This document shows, piece by piece, positions 24,178 through 32,314 of a DNA stretch of 64,000 bases. Under the pieces are notes generated by a model. That model did no database searches. It was not told the DNA's origin and saw only the letters and a program-made list of their open reading frames with translations. This DNA is from Mucilaginibacter sp. SMC90 (GTDB lineage: Bacteria > Bacteroidota > Bacteroidia > Sphingobacteriales > Sphingobacteriaceae), in assembly GCF_022811725.1 (NCBI RefSeq), contig NZ_CP094527.1, forward strand, positions 1,674,001 to 1,738,000. The letters are read 5' to 3'. The translations under genes and the position numbers were made by a program. The number at the start of each line of letters is the position of its first letter. Within the stretch, counting starts at the first letter, position 1.

Positions 24178-26844
24178 TTATGGGATAAGGTGTGCAGGGA
24201 AATGAATTTGATCAGGGTATTCAAAACGGTGCAAGAAGTGTAATATGCCGGCATTGCCCGTCCAAAAATCAGGAGTAGGATTTAACTGAGTTCCATCAAG
24301 CCAGTAACAAACATTGTCGTCCCGGAAACAACTATTGAGCAAAGTGTCGCGAATTATAGATGCGCGAAACTGCCATTCCTCGTTCCCGAATACCCGTTTA
24401 GCCTCCAGGTATATTTCTCCTAATCCGCTCAATCCATTGCCGAAAGCGCAATAATTACTCGTAATATGCAAGGGGTGATAGGCTAATACTTCTTCCGCGA
24501 TTTCCCTGTAAATGGAATGGCCCAATACTTCATAAGCCTTAATAAATGTTAAAGCTACGCCGGAGAATCCATGCTCCAGCCAGGGATCGACGGTTTGATT
24601 CTCGGCACTAACCGGCCAGGTCATTTTGCCTTTGTCAGACCGGCGCTGCTTGATGAGCCACTTTAACGATGCTTCTGTTCTCACACGTAAATTGTCAGAT
24701 TTAAACCTCGCGTAGTAATTCAACAGGAAATAGATAATGCCTGCTACGCCATGGGAGAACCCAATCACTTTAAATGTTTTTTTGCCGGAGGACTCAGAAG
24801 TAATTGTCCAGGATCCGTCTATATTTTGTATTTCCGTTAGGTGCCTGACCAAATCGGTTAATTGTTGCAGGTCGGGCCCTGGACATTGCTGATCGGTAAG
24901 GTATAACAACTTCAGACCGCGACCGGCGATCCCTCCGGATATGCCGGGTAGCGTTACGGTGTCATTATTTTCAGGGGCTGGAATTACCTTGCCCATAAGA
25001 TCGAGGAGCAGTTCTGTGCCGGGTTTTATTTGCGAGAGTGCTGTCGCGAGGATTTGCAGTTCAAGGTCCGGTAGCTCAATAGTGATGATTTGAGCCAGCC
25101 ATGATTGGATATGCGAGATAAACTTAGCGTTGAAAGTGGCTGATGCGCGATGATGGTATATTGCGAGCACCGCCAACTCTGCAAACCCAGGCGTTTTTAT
25201 CAGGGTAAAACCATTATGGTCAGGCTTGCCGTTTAGATCGGTATTAACGACCAGCGCCTTTTCCGAAATCTTGGTTCTGTTGCCAAAAATAACATTGGAA
25301 AGCGATTGGAAGGCATCGTTAACAATGATTACTGAACTTTTATGTGCTAAAGGTGGCGTTGAAACGGGTATTGGATCTGTTGTTGTCAGTAACACGGTAT
25401 CGCAAAGGTCCAGGACGTCCCTGATTTCGGCTAAAGTTGGCCGATGTGTTGGATCTTCTACCAGGCAGCCAATGATAACGTGTACCAATGCCGGGGAGTC
25501 AATGAAATAGTAAAGCGTAGTTTTAAGTTGTGTTAGATCTTTTGCGTTCAGTTTGTTTGGAAGGACGCTTGTCAGTACGGAAATCAGCAATGCGCCAACG
25601 CTGAAAATATCGTCTTTTAAACTGGGGGCATGCCCGTTTTCCTGCGCCGGTGACATGAAGCCAGGCGTACCTAAAGTGAACGGCGGGTTCGGGCTTTGTG
25701 TCCGGAGATTATAACACAATTCGATATCTATAGCAAAGACCTGTCCCGTCTCGGAGACAATGAAGTTGGCAGGTGTTACATCCCGGTGCGCAAAGCCTTC
25801 GTCATGAAATTGACCAAGGATATTGATTACTTGTAATAAGTAACTGAGCATTTCTCTTTTTCTTTCAGCAGGCATAGCGCGCCAGGTGTTGCCCTCGCTT
25901 AATTGAACTGCTTTTTCGGTCAGGGAAATGGATTCTTTGTAATCCATGACGAAGAACGCATCGCCATATAATTCGAAATAGGCTATGGCCTTTGGAAGGA
26001 TATTTTTGGACTCAAATTGTTTGTGGATCCCAAACTGCCAGGACAGGCGGTCTTTTGCGTCCCTCCCGGAATTATCAAAACTCTGGTACTTTCTGCCCTG
26101 TTTGACCACACACCATTGCATATCAAAAATCCTGTTTATTTTCAGGGCTTTGAAAACATTACCCTTCGGATCTTTTTTAAAAGTTTCTACGGGTATATAT
26201 TGCTTGTTCAGTAAACGTGGTTGTTTAAATGATACTAACGGCCTTATGCCCTGGAATGGCCATGCTATATTATTTGTGTCGATTATCTGCTTTAACTCAT
26301 CGGCGATCGCGGATCCATAAAATGTCGAGCCTATAGTAGTTCTGTCATCGTTTTGCGTAAATAAAGCGCCGTAGCTTATCCCGATAGTGTCAGTCAGGTG
26401 ATAGGCACAGGGCATCGATGGTCCTATGATTGATTTGGTCATGGTGCATAAATGCCGAACTATTAATATCGTTTGCTCTAACGTTGTTGCATAGATGGTG
26501 ATGACTTTGCCGGTAAGTGAGAAACCGCTTCGCCCGTCGAGGATAGTGCTGTGATGGTCCGCGTTAGCAGGTATTGCGAACGAAACTGCAATGGGTTTTA
26601 AAAATGCAAGCAATGGTCGGATCAGCTGGTCGAATTGCTGGCGCACAACCGTAATATGGATCAGCCAGGTCTCAATTTCGTTGAATGCCCCAGCAATCAA
26701 ATAGGGATCAGCATAGGCGACGCTAAAATCCTGTTCTCTCAGATAATATGAATAATAGAAATTCGCGTTTGAAGTACGGTGGTTACCTTCAACGTTCGAT
26801 TGCCGGATTGTGCAATTTTGTTGGCTTATCTGAGTTTGTTTCAT
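24178..26844 (-). CDS. Class III lanthipeptide synthetase-like protein (LanKC)
   Basis: An 888-residue protein with three domains. Residues 30-165 resemble the LanKC lyase domain (WLIHITVV, GKVITIYATT, IIGPSMPCAYHL, ISYGAL). Residues 220-480 are a Ser/Thr kinase domain, with the ATP lysine in CVVKQG (about 248), catalytic HRDVTPANF (353-361) and AIDIE (371-375) in place of DFG. Residues 590-888 are a LanC-like alpha-toroid (GISGGIAGRGL, FSHGVAG, WLEHGFSG, FGNGLSGLGE, WTGNAG). Cys799 sits near the first LanC zinc-ligand position, but the Cys-His pair is missing, as in class III enzymes. LanKC proteins phosphorylate and eliminate Ser/Thr, then close (methyl)lanthionine or labionin rings. Chain: LanKC, MauE, DUF6520. 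Confidence 0.85.
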   Translation of the reverse strand: MKQTQISQQNCTIRQSNVEGNHRTSNANFYYSYYLREQDFSVAYADPYLIAGAFNEIETWLIHITVVRQQFDQLIRPLLAFLKPIAVSFAIPANADHHSTILDGRSGFSLTGKVITIYATTLEQTILIVRHLCTMTKSIIGPSMPCAYHLTDTIGISYGALFTQNDDRTTIGSTFYGSAIADELKQIIDTNNIAWPFQGIRPLVSFKQPRLLNKQYIPVETFKKDPKGNVFKALKINRIFDMQWCVVKQGRKYQSFDNSGRDAKDRLSWQFGIHKQFESKNILPKAIAYFELYGDAFFVMDYKESISLTEKAVQLSEGNTWRAMPAERKREMLSYLLQVINILGQFHDEGFAHRDVTPANFIVSETGQVFAIDIELCYNLRTQSPNPPFTLGTPGFMSPAQENGHAPSLKDDIFSVGALLISVLTSVLPNKLNAKDLTQLKTTLYYFIDSPALVHVIIGCLVEDPTHRPTLAEIRDVLDLCDTVLLTTTDPIPVSTPPLAHKSSVIIVNDAFQSLSNVIFGNRTKISEKALVVNTDLNGKPDHNGFTLIKTPGFAELAVLAIYHHRASATFNAKFISHIQSWLAQIITIELPDLELQILATALSQIKPGTELLLDLMGKVIPAPENNDTVTLPGISGGIAGRGLKLLYLTDQQCPGPDLQQLTDLVRHLTEIQNIDGSWTITSESSGKKTFKVIGFSHGVAGIIYFLLNYYARFKSDNLRVRTEASLKWLIKQRRSDKGKMTWPVSAENQTVDPWLEHGFSGVALTFIKAYEVLGHSIYREIAEEVLAYHPLHITSNYCAFGNGLSGLGEIYLEAKRVFGNEEWQFRASIIRDTLLNSCFRDDNVCYWLDGTQLNPTPDFWTGNAGILHFLHRFEYPDQIHFPAHLIP

Positions 26845-27680
26845 TTTCGCTATCGTTAAAGACTGATTTCTTTATAAGCAAAGGAACAGGGTTTAATAAT
26901 GCAAAAACAGTGGGAAAAGGGTGGGAGTGCTAAGCGCGCATAATGGTGGATATTCTTATAAAATAATTGACTTTTAAAGAGTCGACGAACTTTTCGACAG
27001 GCGATATATTAATTATGTCGGAAAAACCCCCAATCACCAACCACCCATAAAATGAGTTCGAAAATTTACAGGTTTAAAAAAAAGAATCTTGAGCTTTTGA
27101 AAACTATATGGTTTTAAATTATTACCAGGTTGAATAGGTATATTTCAAATATCCTTATTGATGGCTCAATTTGCGAATCCCGATAGCCAGCGACATTGGC
27201 CTTTTATTTTTAGGCTTGCTTTTTACTGTCAACTACTATTAAGTATACTTGATTAATCAATAGTAACTAAGCATGGGGGATAAGATTGAATTACTTATTT
27301 GAGGCAGGCATAAATGGTTTACCATTATACTTTTGTTTGGCGGAATTATATAGATGCCCTTAATATCGAGCGGCAAAAGAGTTTTTATCACAAAATCTAC
27401 CTCAGTATACTCGTGAGGCAATAATAATGTCGGGGTTTCAAGCTGATTTTAACCATCCAAAGCCTGAAAATTGACTAACATAGCCAATGATAATACATAA
27501 ACCAGGAATGATGTATTATCAGATACTTCGTGTGGTATATTTAGGCGAATAAATTACCTCAACTCCCTTTATATCTTCAGCATTATTTGTCTCGAGATAA
27601 GTAAAATATTCCCAAATCATTAACAACTATCTTTCCTGACACAGTAAATATTAGATAAGCCAGTCAAACTGCATTTAAAA
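26845..27680 (+). other. AT-rich non-coding interval upstream of LanKC and the LytS kinase
   Basis: About 840 nt between divergent operons. No ORF of convincing composition is present, and no strong hairpins. It must contain the LanKC promoter on the minus strand, but I cannot assign it. Its length is unusual for this window, so an eroded gene is possible. Confidence 0.4.
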
Positions 27681-27716
27681 AATTGTCCATTTCATCCACA
27701 TAATTGTCCCGCTCAT
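27681..27716 (+). promoter_or_regulatory. LytTR-type tandem operator, 21-bp phase (kinase-regulator operon)
   Basis: GTCCATTTCAT (27685-27695) and GTCCCGCTCAT (27706-27716) are direct repeats offset by exactly 21 bp, each preceded by AATT. LytTR regulators such as AgrA and ComE bind 9-bp direct repeats separated by about 12 bp, which is the same phase. The same arrangement precedes the efflux operon at 29620-29651. Confidence 0.7.
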
Positions 27717-27749
27717 TTGGCTAATTGCTTATCAAGCGCAATTTTAGGA

Positions 27750-27757
27750 TACATTTG
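27750..27757 (+). promoter_or_regulatory. Minus-7 element of the LytS-LytTR operon
   Basis: TACATTTG matches TAnnTTTG and starts 33 nt after the last operator base. The preferred ATG is at 27763, so the mRNA may be nearly leaderless. No clear minus-33 TTTG is present, which fits activator dependence. Confidence 0.6.
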
Positions 27758-27762
27758 TGTAT

Positions 27763-28785
27763 ATGTTCAAAAATTACTATCTCAAATGGTACCTGATTGT
27801 TACCGGTGTGCTCAGTAGTGCAACAACGCTTAGTCTGCTGTTACGCCATGATAGTTTTAAGGGCGTAAGATGGTGGGAGTATCCCGAATATGCGTTTCAG
27901 CTGGCCGTAATATTGTTTGTATGCTGGTCGGTGCATGGTTTCTTTTTGCTTCACAAGATCAGGGGGTTAAACAGCTACTCAAAACATATTGTCAGTAATG
28001 CTACCGCAACAGTATTTACATTTTCAATGAGTTTTATACTTTACCACGTGTTACCCAAAAGCACATTAAGGGACAGCGCTGTGCCTTTCGATACCTTGTC
28101 CGACTTTGTAGTCCATTTCCTTGGCGCCTTTTTGGCAAGTCTGGTATCCTACGTTGTGTTTTACAGTGTACATACCAACTTGGCTTTGCAGAACTCGAAA
28201 CTTGAAAATGAGATTTTAGAGCAGGAGCATTTACGCGCTCAGCTGATATCACTGCAACAGCAAATCAGCCCGCATTTTTTGTTCAACTCGTTAAGTACCC
28301 TTAAAACACTAACAAGTGAACAACCTACAAAAAATTATATTGTACAGTTAGCCTCGGTGTATCGTTATGTGTTGAACTTCAACCAGCATTATCTTACGCC
28401 TTTAAAAGATGAGCTTACTTTTATCCGGTCGTACCTGTTCATCATGACAACCCGTTTTGAAGAATCACTTCAGGTAAGCATTAATGTGCCGGAAGAGCAT
28501 CTTGGCTATATGATCCCGCCGCTTTCTGTACAGCTGCTGATAGAAAATGCCATTAAGCACAACATGATCTCGGCCGAGCATCCTTTGCATATCAGCATCA
28601 AAACTGATAATACGCCGGCACTTATCGTATCCAACAACCTGCAACTTAAAAAAATAGCAGAAGAAAGCACCAAAACAGGGCTGAATAATATTACTGAGCG
28701 TTACAAACTGCTTGTTCATAAGCCAATTCATATTATAAACGACGGAACAAACTTTAAAGTAATTTTGCCGCTTTTAAATACATGA
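27763..28785 (+). CDS. LytS/YpdA-type sensor histidine kinase
   Basis: About 340 residues. Four membrane helices fill the first 150 residues. They are followed by a short coiled coil (LENEILEQEHLRAQLISLQQQ) and the His_kinase domain with phospho-acceptor motif ISPHFLFNSLSTLKTL. The ATPase part has LIENAIKHN (N box), while the G boxes are short (KTGLNNITERYKLL), as usual in this class. ATG 27763 is preferred to GTG 27757, which is the last base of the minus-7 element. It overlaps the regulator gene by 4 nt. Confidence 0.9.
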   Translation: MFKNYYLKWYLIVTGVLSSATTLSLLLRHDSFKGVRWWEYPEYAFQLAVILFVCWSVHGFFLLHKIRGLNSYSKHIVSNATATVFTFSMSFILYHVLPKSTLRDSAVPFDTLSDFVVHFLGAFLASLVSYVVFYSVHTNLALQNSKLENEILEQEHLRAQLISLQQQISPHFLFNSLSTLKTLTSEQPTKNYIVQLASVYRYVLNFNQHYLTPLKDELTFIRSYLFIMTTRFEESLQVSINVPEEHLGYMIPPLSVQLLIENAIKHNMISAEHPLHISIKTDNTPALIVSNNLQLKKIAEESTKTGLNNITERYKLLVHKPIHIINDGTNFKVILPLLNT

Positions 28786-29543
28786 GAGTAGTAATTATTG
28801 AAGACGAGAGCAAAACAGCCAAGGAACTACAGCGTATGCTGGAGCACCTGGATAATTCCATACAGATTGAAGCAATCCTTACATCGGTTTCGGCGGGTAT
28901 CAAATGGTTGCGTTCAAACCCTGCTCCAGAGCTTATTTTTTCGGATATCCAGTTAGGTGATGGTTTGAGTTTTGAAATTTTCCGTGAGATAAAAACAGAA
29001 ACCCCGGTTATTTTCTGCACGGCTTTTGATCAATACGCCATCAAATCCTTCGAATCAAACAGTATCGATTATCTTTTAAAACCGATAGAAGAAGATGCCC
29101 TCACCAAAAGCCTTGAAAAATACTCGCGCTTAAAAGAACATCTGGTTGCCAGCACCGCCTATCCGCGTAACCTGAACAATGTGCTCACCCAGATGGACCC
29201 CAATTATAAACAAAGCATATTGGTACACTATCGCGATAAGATCATTCCCGTAAAAGTGATCGATATCCAATTTATATACGCATCTGGCGGCGCGGTTTAC
29301 ATCTATTTCCCCAATGATAAAAATTATCCGGTACAGTACACCATCGAACAACTGGAAACGATGCTGAACCCGCAGCAGTTTTACAGGGCAAACAGGCAAT
29401 TCATTATCAATAGGGATGCGATCAGTAATATTGAGCATTATTTTAACCGCAAGCTGTACGTTGCAACTACCTGTTCTACTCCTGAAAAAATTGTAATAGG
29501 AAAACTTAAGGCGCAACCGTTTTTGAAATGGATTGAGCAATAA
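28782..29543 (+). CDS. LytTR-family response regulator
   Basis: A 253-residue regulator. The receiver domain has the acidic pair in VVIIEDESKTA, phospho-acceptor Asp in IFSDIQLGDGL and the conserved Lys in SIDYLLKPI. The C-terminal LytTR DNA-binding domain includes KVIDIQFIYASGGAVYIYF, LNPQQFYRANRQFIIN and RKLYVATTC. It probably binds the 21-bp-phased repeats upstream of its own operon and of the TolC-HlyD-RND operon. Confidence 0.93.
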   Translation: MRVVIIEDESKTAKELQRMLEHLDNSIQIEAILTSVSAGIKWLRSNPAPELIFSDIQLGDGLSFEIFREIKTETPVIFCTAFDQYAIKSFESNSIDYLLKPIEEDALTKSLEKYSRLKEHLVASTAYPRNLNNVLTQMDPNYKQSILVHYRDKIIPVKVIDIQFIYASGGAVYIYFPNDKNYPVQYTIEQLETMLNPQQFYRANRQFIINRDAISNIEHYFNRKLYVATTCSTPEKIVIGKLKAQPFLKWIEQ

Positions 29544-29619
29544 AACAGCAGGTTTATTGCAATATTGTTATAAAACTGCACTCTGGCTTTTCATAGTCAT
29601 ATATAAATCTTCAAACGCT

Positions 29620-29651
29620 GTCCACTTCATTGACAGATTTGTCCATTTCAT
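29620..29651 (+). promoter_or_regulatory. LytTR-type tandem operator of the efflux operon
   Basis: GTCCACTTCAT (29620-29630) and GTCCATTTCAT (29641-29651) are direct repeats offset by 21 bp. The second copy is identical to the first copy at 27685. The 33-nt distance to the minus-7 element is the same in both promoters. Confidence 0.72.
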
Positions 29652-29684
29652 TCGCGGTTAAGGCTATTGCGTTATTAAGGCCTA

Positions 29685-29692
29685 TAGTTTTG
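29685..29692 (+). promoter_or_regulatory. Minus-7 element of the efflux operon
   Basis: TAGTTTTG matches TAnnTTTG, 33 nt after the operator, as in the kinase promoter. No minus-33 TTTG is at the usual distance. A short hairpin AATACCC/GGGTATT (29715-29730) lies in the resulting leader. Confidence 0.6.
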
Positions 29693-29753
29693 CATCATTA
29701 ATTATTTAGTAATCAATACCCAGGGGTATTGAAACTACAGTTTGATGCAGATT

Positions 29754-31082
29754 ATGAAAAAAAATACATTATTGGCTTTGATCTGCCTCCTGCCGCTCCG
29801 GTTGCTGGCCCAACAACAATGGAGTTTGAAGGATTGCATTGATTACGGTCTGAAAAATAACCGCAGCAACGCGGTTTACGAAAACGAAAAACGCGCGGCC
29901 GACGCAAAGGCCAAAGAAGCGCTGGCCGATTACCTCCCCAAGGTAAGTTTAACCGGAACTTTTGATGATAACTTAAAAGTGCAGCAATCCATCATTCCTG
30001 CTGGGATTTTCGGGCCGGACCCTGTTAAGGTGGCTTTTACGCAGAAGTACAACACCAACGGTGTCGCACAGCTAGATCAAACCATTTATGATCAGGCTTT
30101 ACTAACCGGTCTTCAGGCTAATAAATACAATAAGCAACAAGCCGACCTCAACGTAAAGAAAAACGAAGAAACCATCATTTACGATATCAGCAACGCTTAT
30201 TACCAGATTTATGTTTACCGCGAACAATTGAGGTTGATGAAAGAAAACCTCGAAACCTATCGTAAACAAATGGAAATCTCGCAGCTCCAGGTTAAAAAAG
30301 GCGTCACCCTTCAAAAAGACCTCGATAAGGTAACCGTTAATTATAATAACACCATATCGCAAATCCGCGTTGCCGAAAGCAACCTCGCCCTTTCGCAAAA
30401 TCAGCTGAAATATAATATGGGCTATCCCATCAATACAAACTTGCCGGTTGACAGCACATCGAACGAAAAGATCAGTGCACCGGTCGTGCCCGTTAACGAT
30501 GGCTTTGCTGTAGGTAACCGTACAGATTATCAACTTTCGCAGGTGAACACGCACTTGTTGGAGATAGATGAAAAACGGATCAAAGCCGGCGCGCTTCCGC
30601 GTTTAACCGGGTATGCAAAGTATGGTTCGGTAGGTTTTGGTAATACTTTAGGCCCTGCATTCAGCGATCAGAACGATTACTCGGCCATTGGGTTAAAGTT
30701 AACCATACCATTATTTGATTTTTTTAAGCGAAACGCGCAGTACAGCCAGGCTAAATATAAACGGTTAAACGCTGTGGAGAATTTAAAGCTTGATGAAGGC
30801 AAATACCAGATGGAGTACGAAAATGCCAATACCAAACTGATAAAAGCGCAGGCTAACCTTGATAACGATAAGCGCAATATCGAACTGGCGCAATCGGTTT
30901 TCAGAACTACCGACCTGCAATTTAAAAAAGGTGTAACCGACCTTACAGACTGGCTAAATGCGCAGTACTCTATCAAAGATTCGCAAAATAATTACCTCAA
31001 CTCTTTATACAGCTTTTACCAGGCCAGGCTTGATCTGGAAAAAGCAGCAGGTACCCTCAAAACTTTTTACAGCACACTTTAA
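29754..31082 (+). CDS. TolC-family outer-membrane efflux protein
   Basis: About 442 residues from ATG 29754 (MKKNTLLALICLLPLRLLAQQ, a clean signal peptide); ATG 29745 and TTG 29742 are alternatives. The protein has the repeated long-helix TolC layout: SLKDCIDYGLKNNRSNAVYENEKRAADAKAKEALADYLPKVSL in the first half, and a second copy with KGVTDLTDWLNAQYSIKDSQNNYLNSLYSFYQARLDLEKAAG. It forms the outer-membrane channel of the tripartite pump encoded by the next genes (5 nt gap to HlyD). Confidence 0.93.
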   Translation: MKKNTLLALICLLPLRLLAQQQWSLKDCIDYGLKNNRSNAVYENEKRAADAKAKEALADYLPKVSLTGTFDDNLKVQQSIIPAGIFGPDPVKVAFTQKYNTNGVAQLDQTIYDQALLTGLQANKYNKQQADLNVKKNEETIIYDISNAYYQIYVYREQLRLMKENLETYRKQMEISQLQVKKGVTLQKDLDKVTVNYNNTISQIRVAESNLALSQNQLKYNMGYPINTNLPVDSTSNEKISAPVVPVNDGFAVGNRTDYQLSQVNTHLLEIDEKRIKAGALPRLTGYAKYGSVGFGNTLGPAFSDQNDYSAIGLKLTIPLFDFFKRNAQYSQAKYKRLNAVENLKLDEGKYQMEYENANTKLIKAQANLDNDKRNIELAQSVFRTTDLQFKKGVTDLTDWLNAQYSIKDSQNNYLNSLYSFYQARLDLEKAAGTLKTFYSTL

Positions 31083-31087
31083 AACAT

Positions 31088-32146
31088 ATGAAACGTAAAT
31101 ATATCATCGGCCTCATCATTGTGGTTTTATTGGCACTGATAGTTTTTAAGCTCGCATCCAATAAAAAAACACTCGACAAAAAGAACCAGCCTTCGCCGGA
31201 TCCGGTAGTGCAGATCCCGGTAAAAGTTGCTGTAGCTAAAGAACAGCTTCAGGCGCTCAACCTCATCAAAACCGGAACGCTGGCACCTTTTAAAGAAGCA
31301 AAAGTGCTTTCAACAACTGGCGGCACCGTACAGCAGTTGCGGTTTGAATTGGGCGATCATGTAAATGAAGGCCAGATACTTGCGCTAATGGATACGCGTT
31401 TGGCCCAACTCGACCTGCAAAAAGCACAAACTAACGCCGCGAAACTTCACCGCGATTTAGATACCTATACAGAGCTGCTGCAAGGACAAGCCGCAACACA
31501 AGAAAAGGTTAACGAGATTGAGCAAAACTATCTTGATGCTGTTAACCAGGTAAACCAGGTTAAAAAACAAATTAGCGATGCGGCTATCAAGGCCCCTACC
31601 AGCGGCACCGTTGCTGAAAAACTGGTTGAACAGGGTGTTTATGCAAGCGCGGGTACGCAGATAGCAACCATAGTAAACCTGTCGCAGGCCAAAGTGCAGA
31701 TCAACCTGACCGAGGCCGAGGTTTACCAGGTAAAACAAGGCCAGTCGGTAAAGATCACAACTGATATAAATCCCGATGATGTGTTTAATGGCAAGATCAG
31801 CTTTATCAGTCCCCAAGCCGATGAAACCCATAATTATAAAGTAGAGGTAATGGCCGGTAACAAAGAAGGCAATCCGCTACGATCCGGAACTTTTGTTTAC
31901 GCTGATTTTTCCCGTAAAACAACTCAAAATATCCTGCTTATCCCCCGCGATGCACTTACCCAGGGCATTAAGGATGCCTCGGTTTATGTGGTGGAAAACA
32001 ATGTAGTCCATCAAAAACAGGTAAAAACCGGGATCGAACTTAACGGCATGATCCAGATCATGAGCGGGCTTAAAACCGGAGAAGTTGTTGTTACGTCGGG
32101 GCAGATCAATTTAAAAGATGGGGCACAAGTGTCTATCTCCAAATAA
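31088..32146 (+). CDS. RND periplasmic adaptor (HlyD/AcrA family)
   Basis: A 352-residue adaptor with an N-terminal anchor (YIIGLIIVVLLALIVFKLA). The lipoyl half-motif is GGTVQQLRFELGDHVNEGQILALMDT, then a helical hairpin (LDLQKAQTNAAKLHRDLD...), the second lipoyl half (IKAPTSGTVAEKLVEQG) and a beta-barrel ending SGLKTGEVVVTSGQINLKDG. It connects the RND pump to the TolC channel. Confidence 0.93.
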   Translation: MKRKYIIGLIIVVLLALIVFKLASNKKTLDKKNQPSPDPVVQIPVKVAVAKEQLQALNLIKTGTLAPFKEAKVLSTTGGTVQQLRFELGDHVNEGQILALMDTRLAQLDLQKAQTNAAKLHRDLDTYTELLQGQAATQEKVNEIEQNYLDAVNQVNQVKKQISDAAIKAPTSGTVAEKLVEQGVYASAGTQIATIVNLSQAKVQINLTEAEVYQVKQGQSVKITTDINPDDVFNGKISFISPQADETHNYKVEVMAGNKEGNPLRSGTFVYADFSRKTTQNILLIPRDALTQGIKDASVYVVENNVVHQKQVKTGIELNGMIQIMSGLKTGEVVVTSGQINLKDGAQVSISK

Positions 32147-32158
32147 AAAACAATAATA

Positions 32159-32314
32159 ATGCAAAAAATCAACCTACAGGTTTTATGGCGGGCTTTGATT
32201 TGCCTCGTTGTACTGTTGCTGGTTATCGTGCAAACCTGCCTTAAATTGAAGATTACGCAATCAGTTCAACTAACTAAAACGCAGACAGATGTCAATTACA
32301 GAGATTGCCGTTAA
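32159..32314 (+). CDS. Small single-pass membrane peptide before the RND gene
   Basis: A 51-codon ORF from ATG 32159. A basic-aromatic start (MQKINLQVLWRA) is followed by one strong membrane helix (LICLVVLLLVIVQTC) and a polar tail. It fills the 142-nt gap between adaptor and pump and overlaps the pump gene's start by 26 nt. Small helices that bind RND pumps are known (AcrZ with AcrB), but no homology is claimed. Confidence 0.4.
   Translation: MQKINLQVLWRALICLVVLLLVIVQTCLKLKITQSVQLTKTQTDVNYRDCR

Noticed and set aside
26748..26933. Plus-strand 61-residue ORF overlapping the LanKC start
   Set aside because: Antisense to the LanKC N-terminus and without family features.
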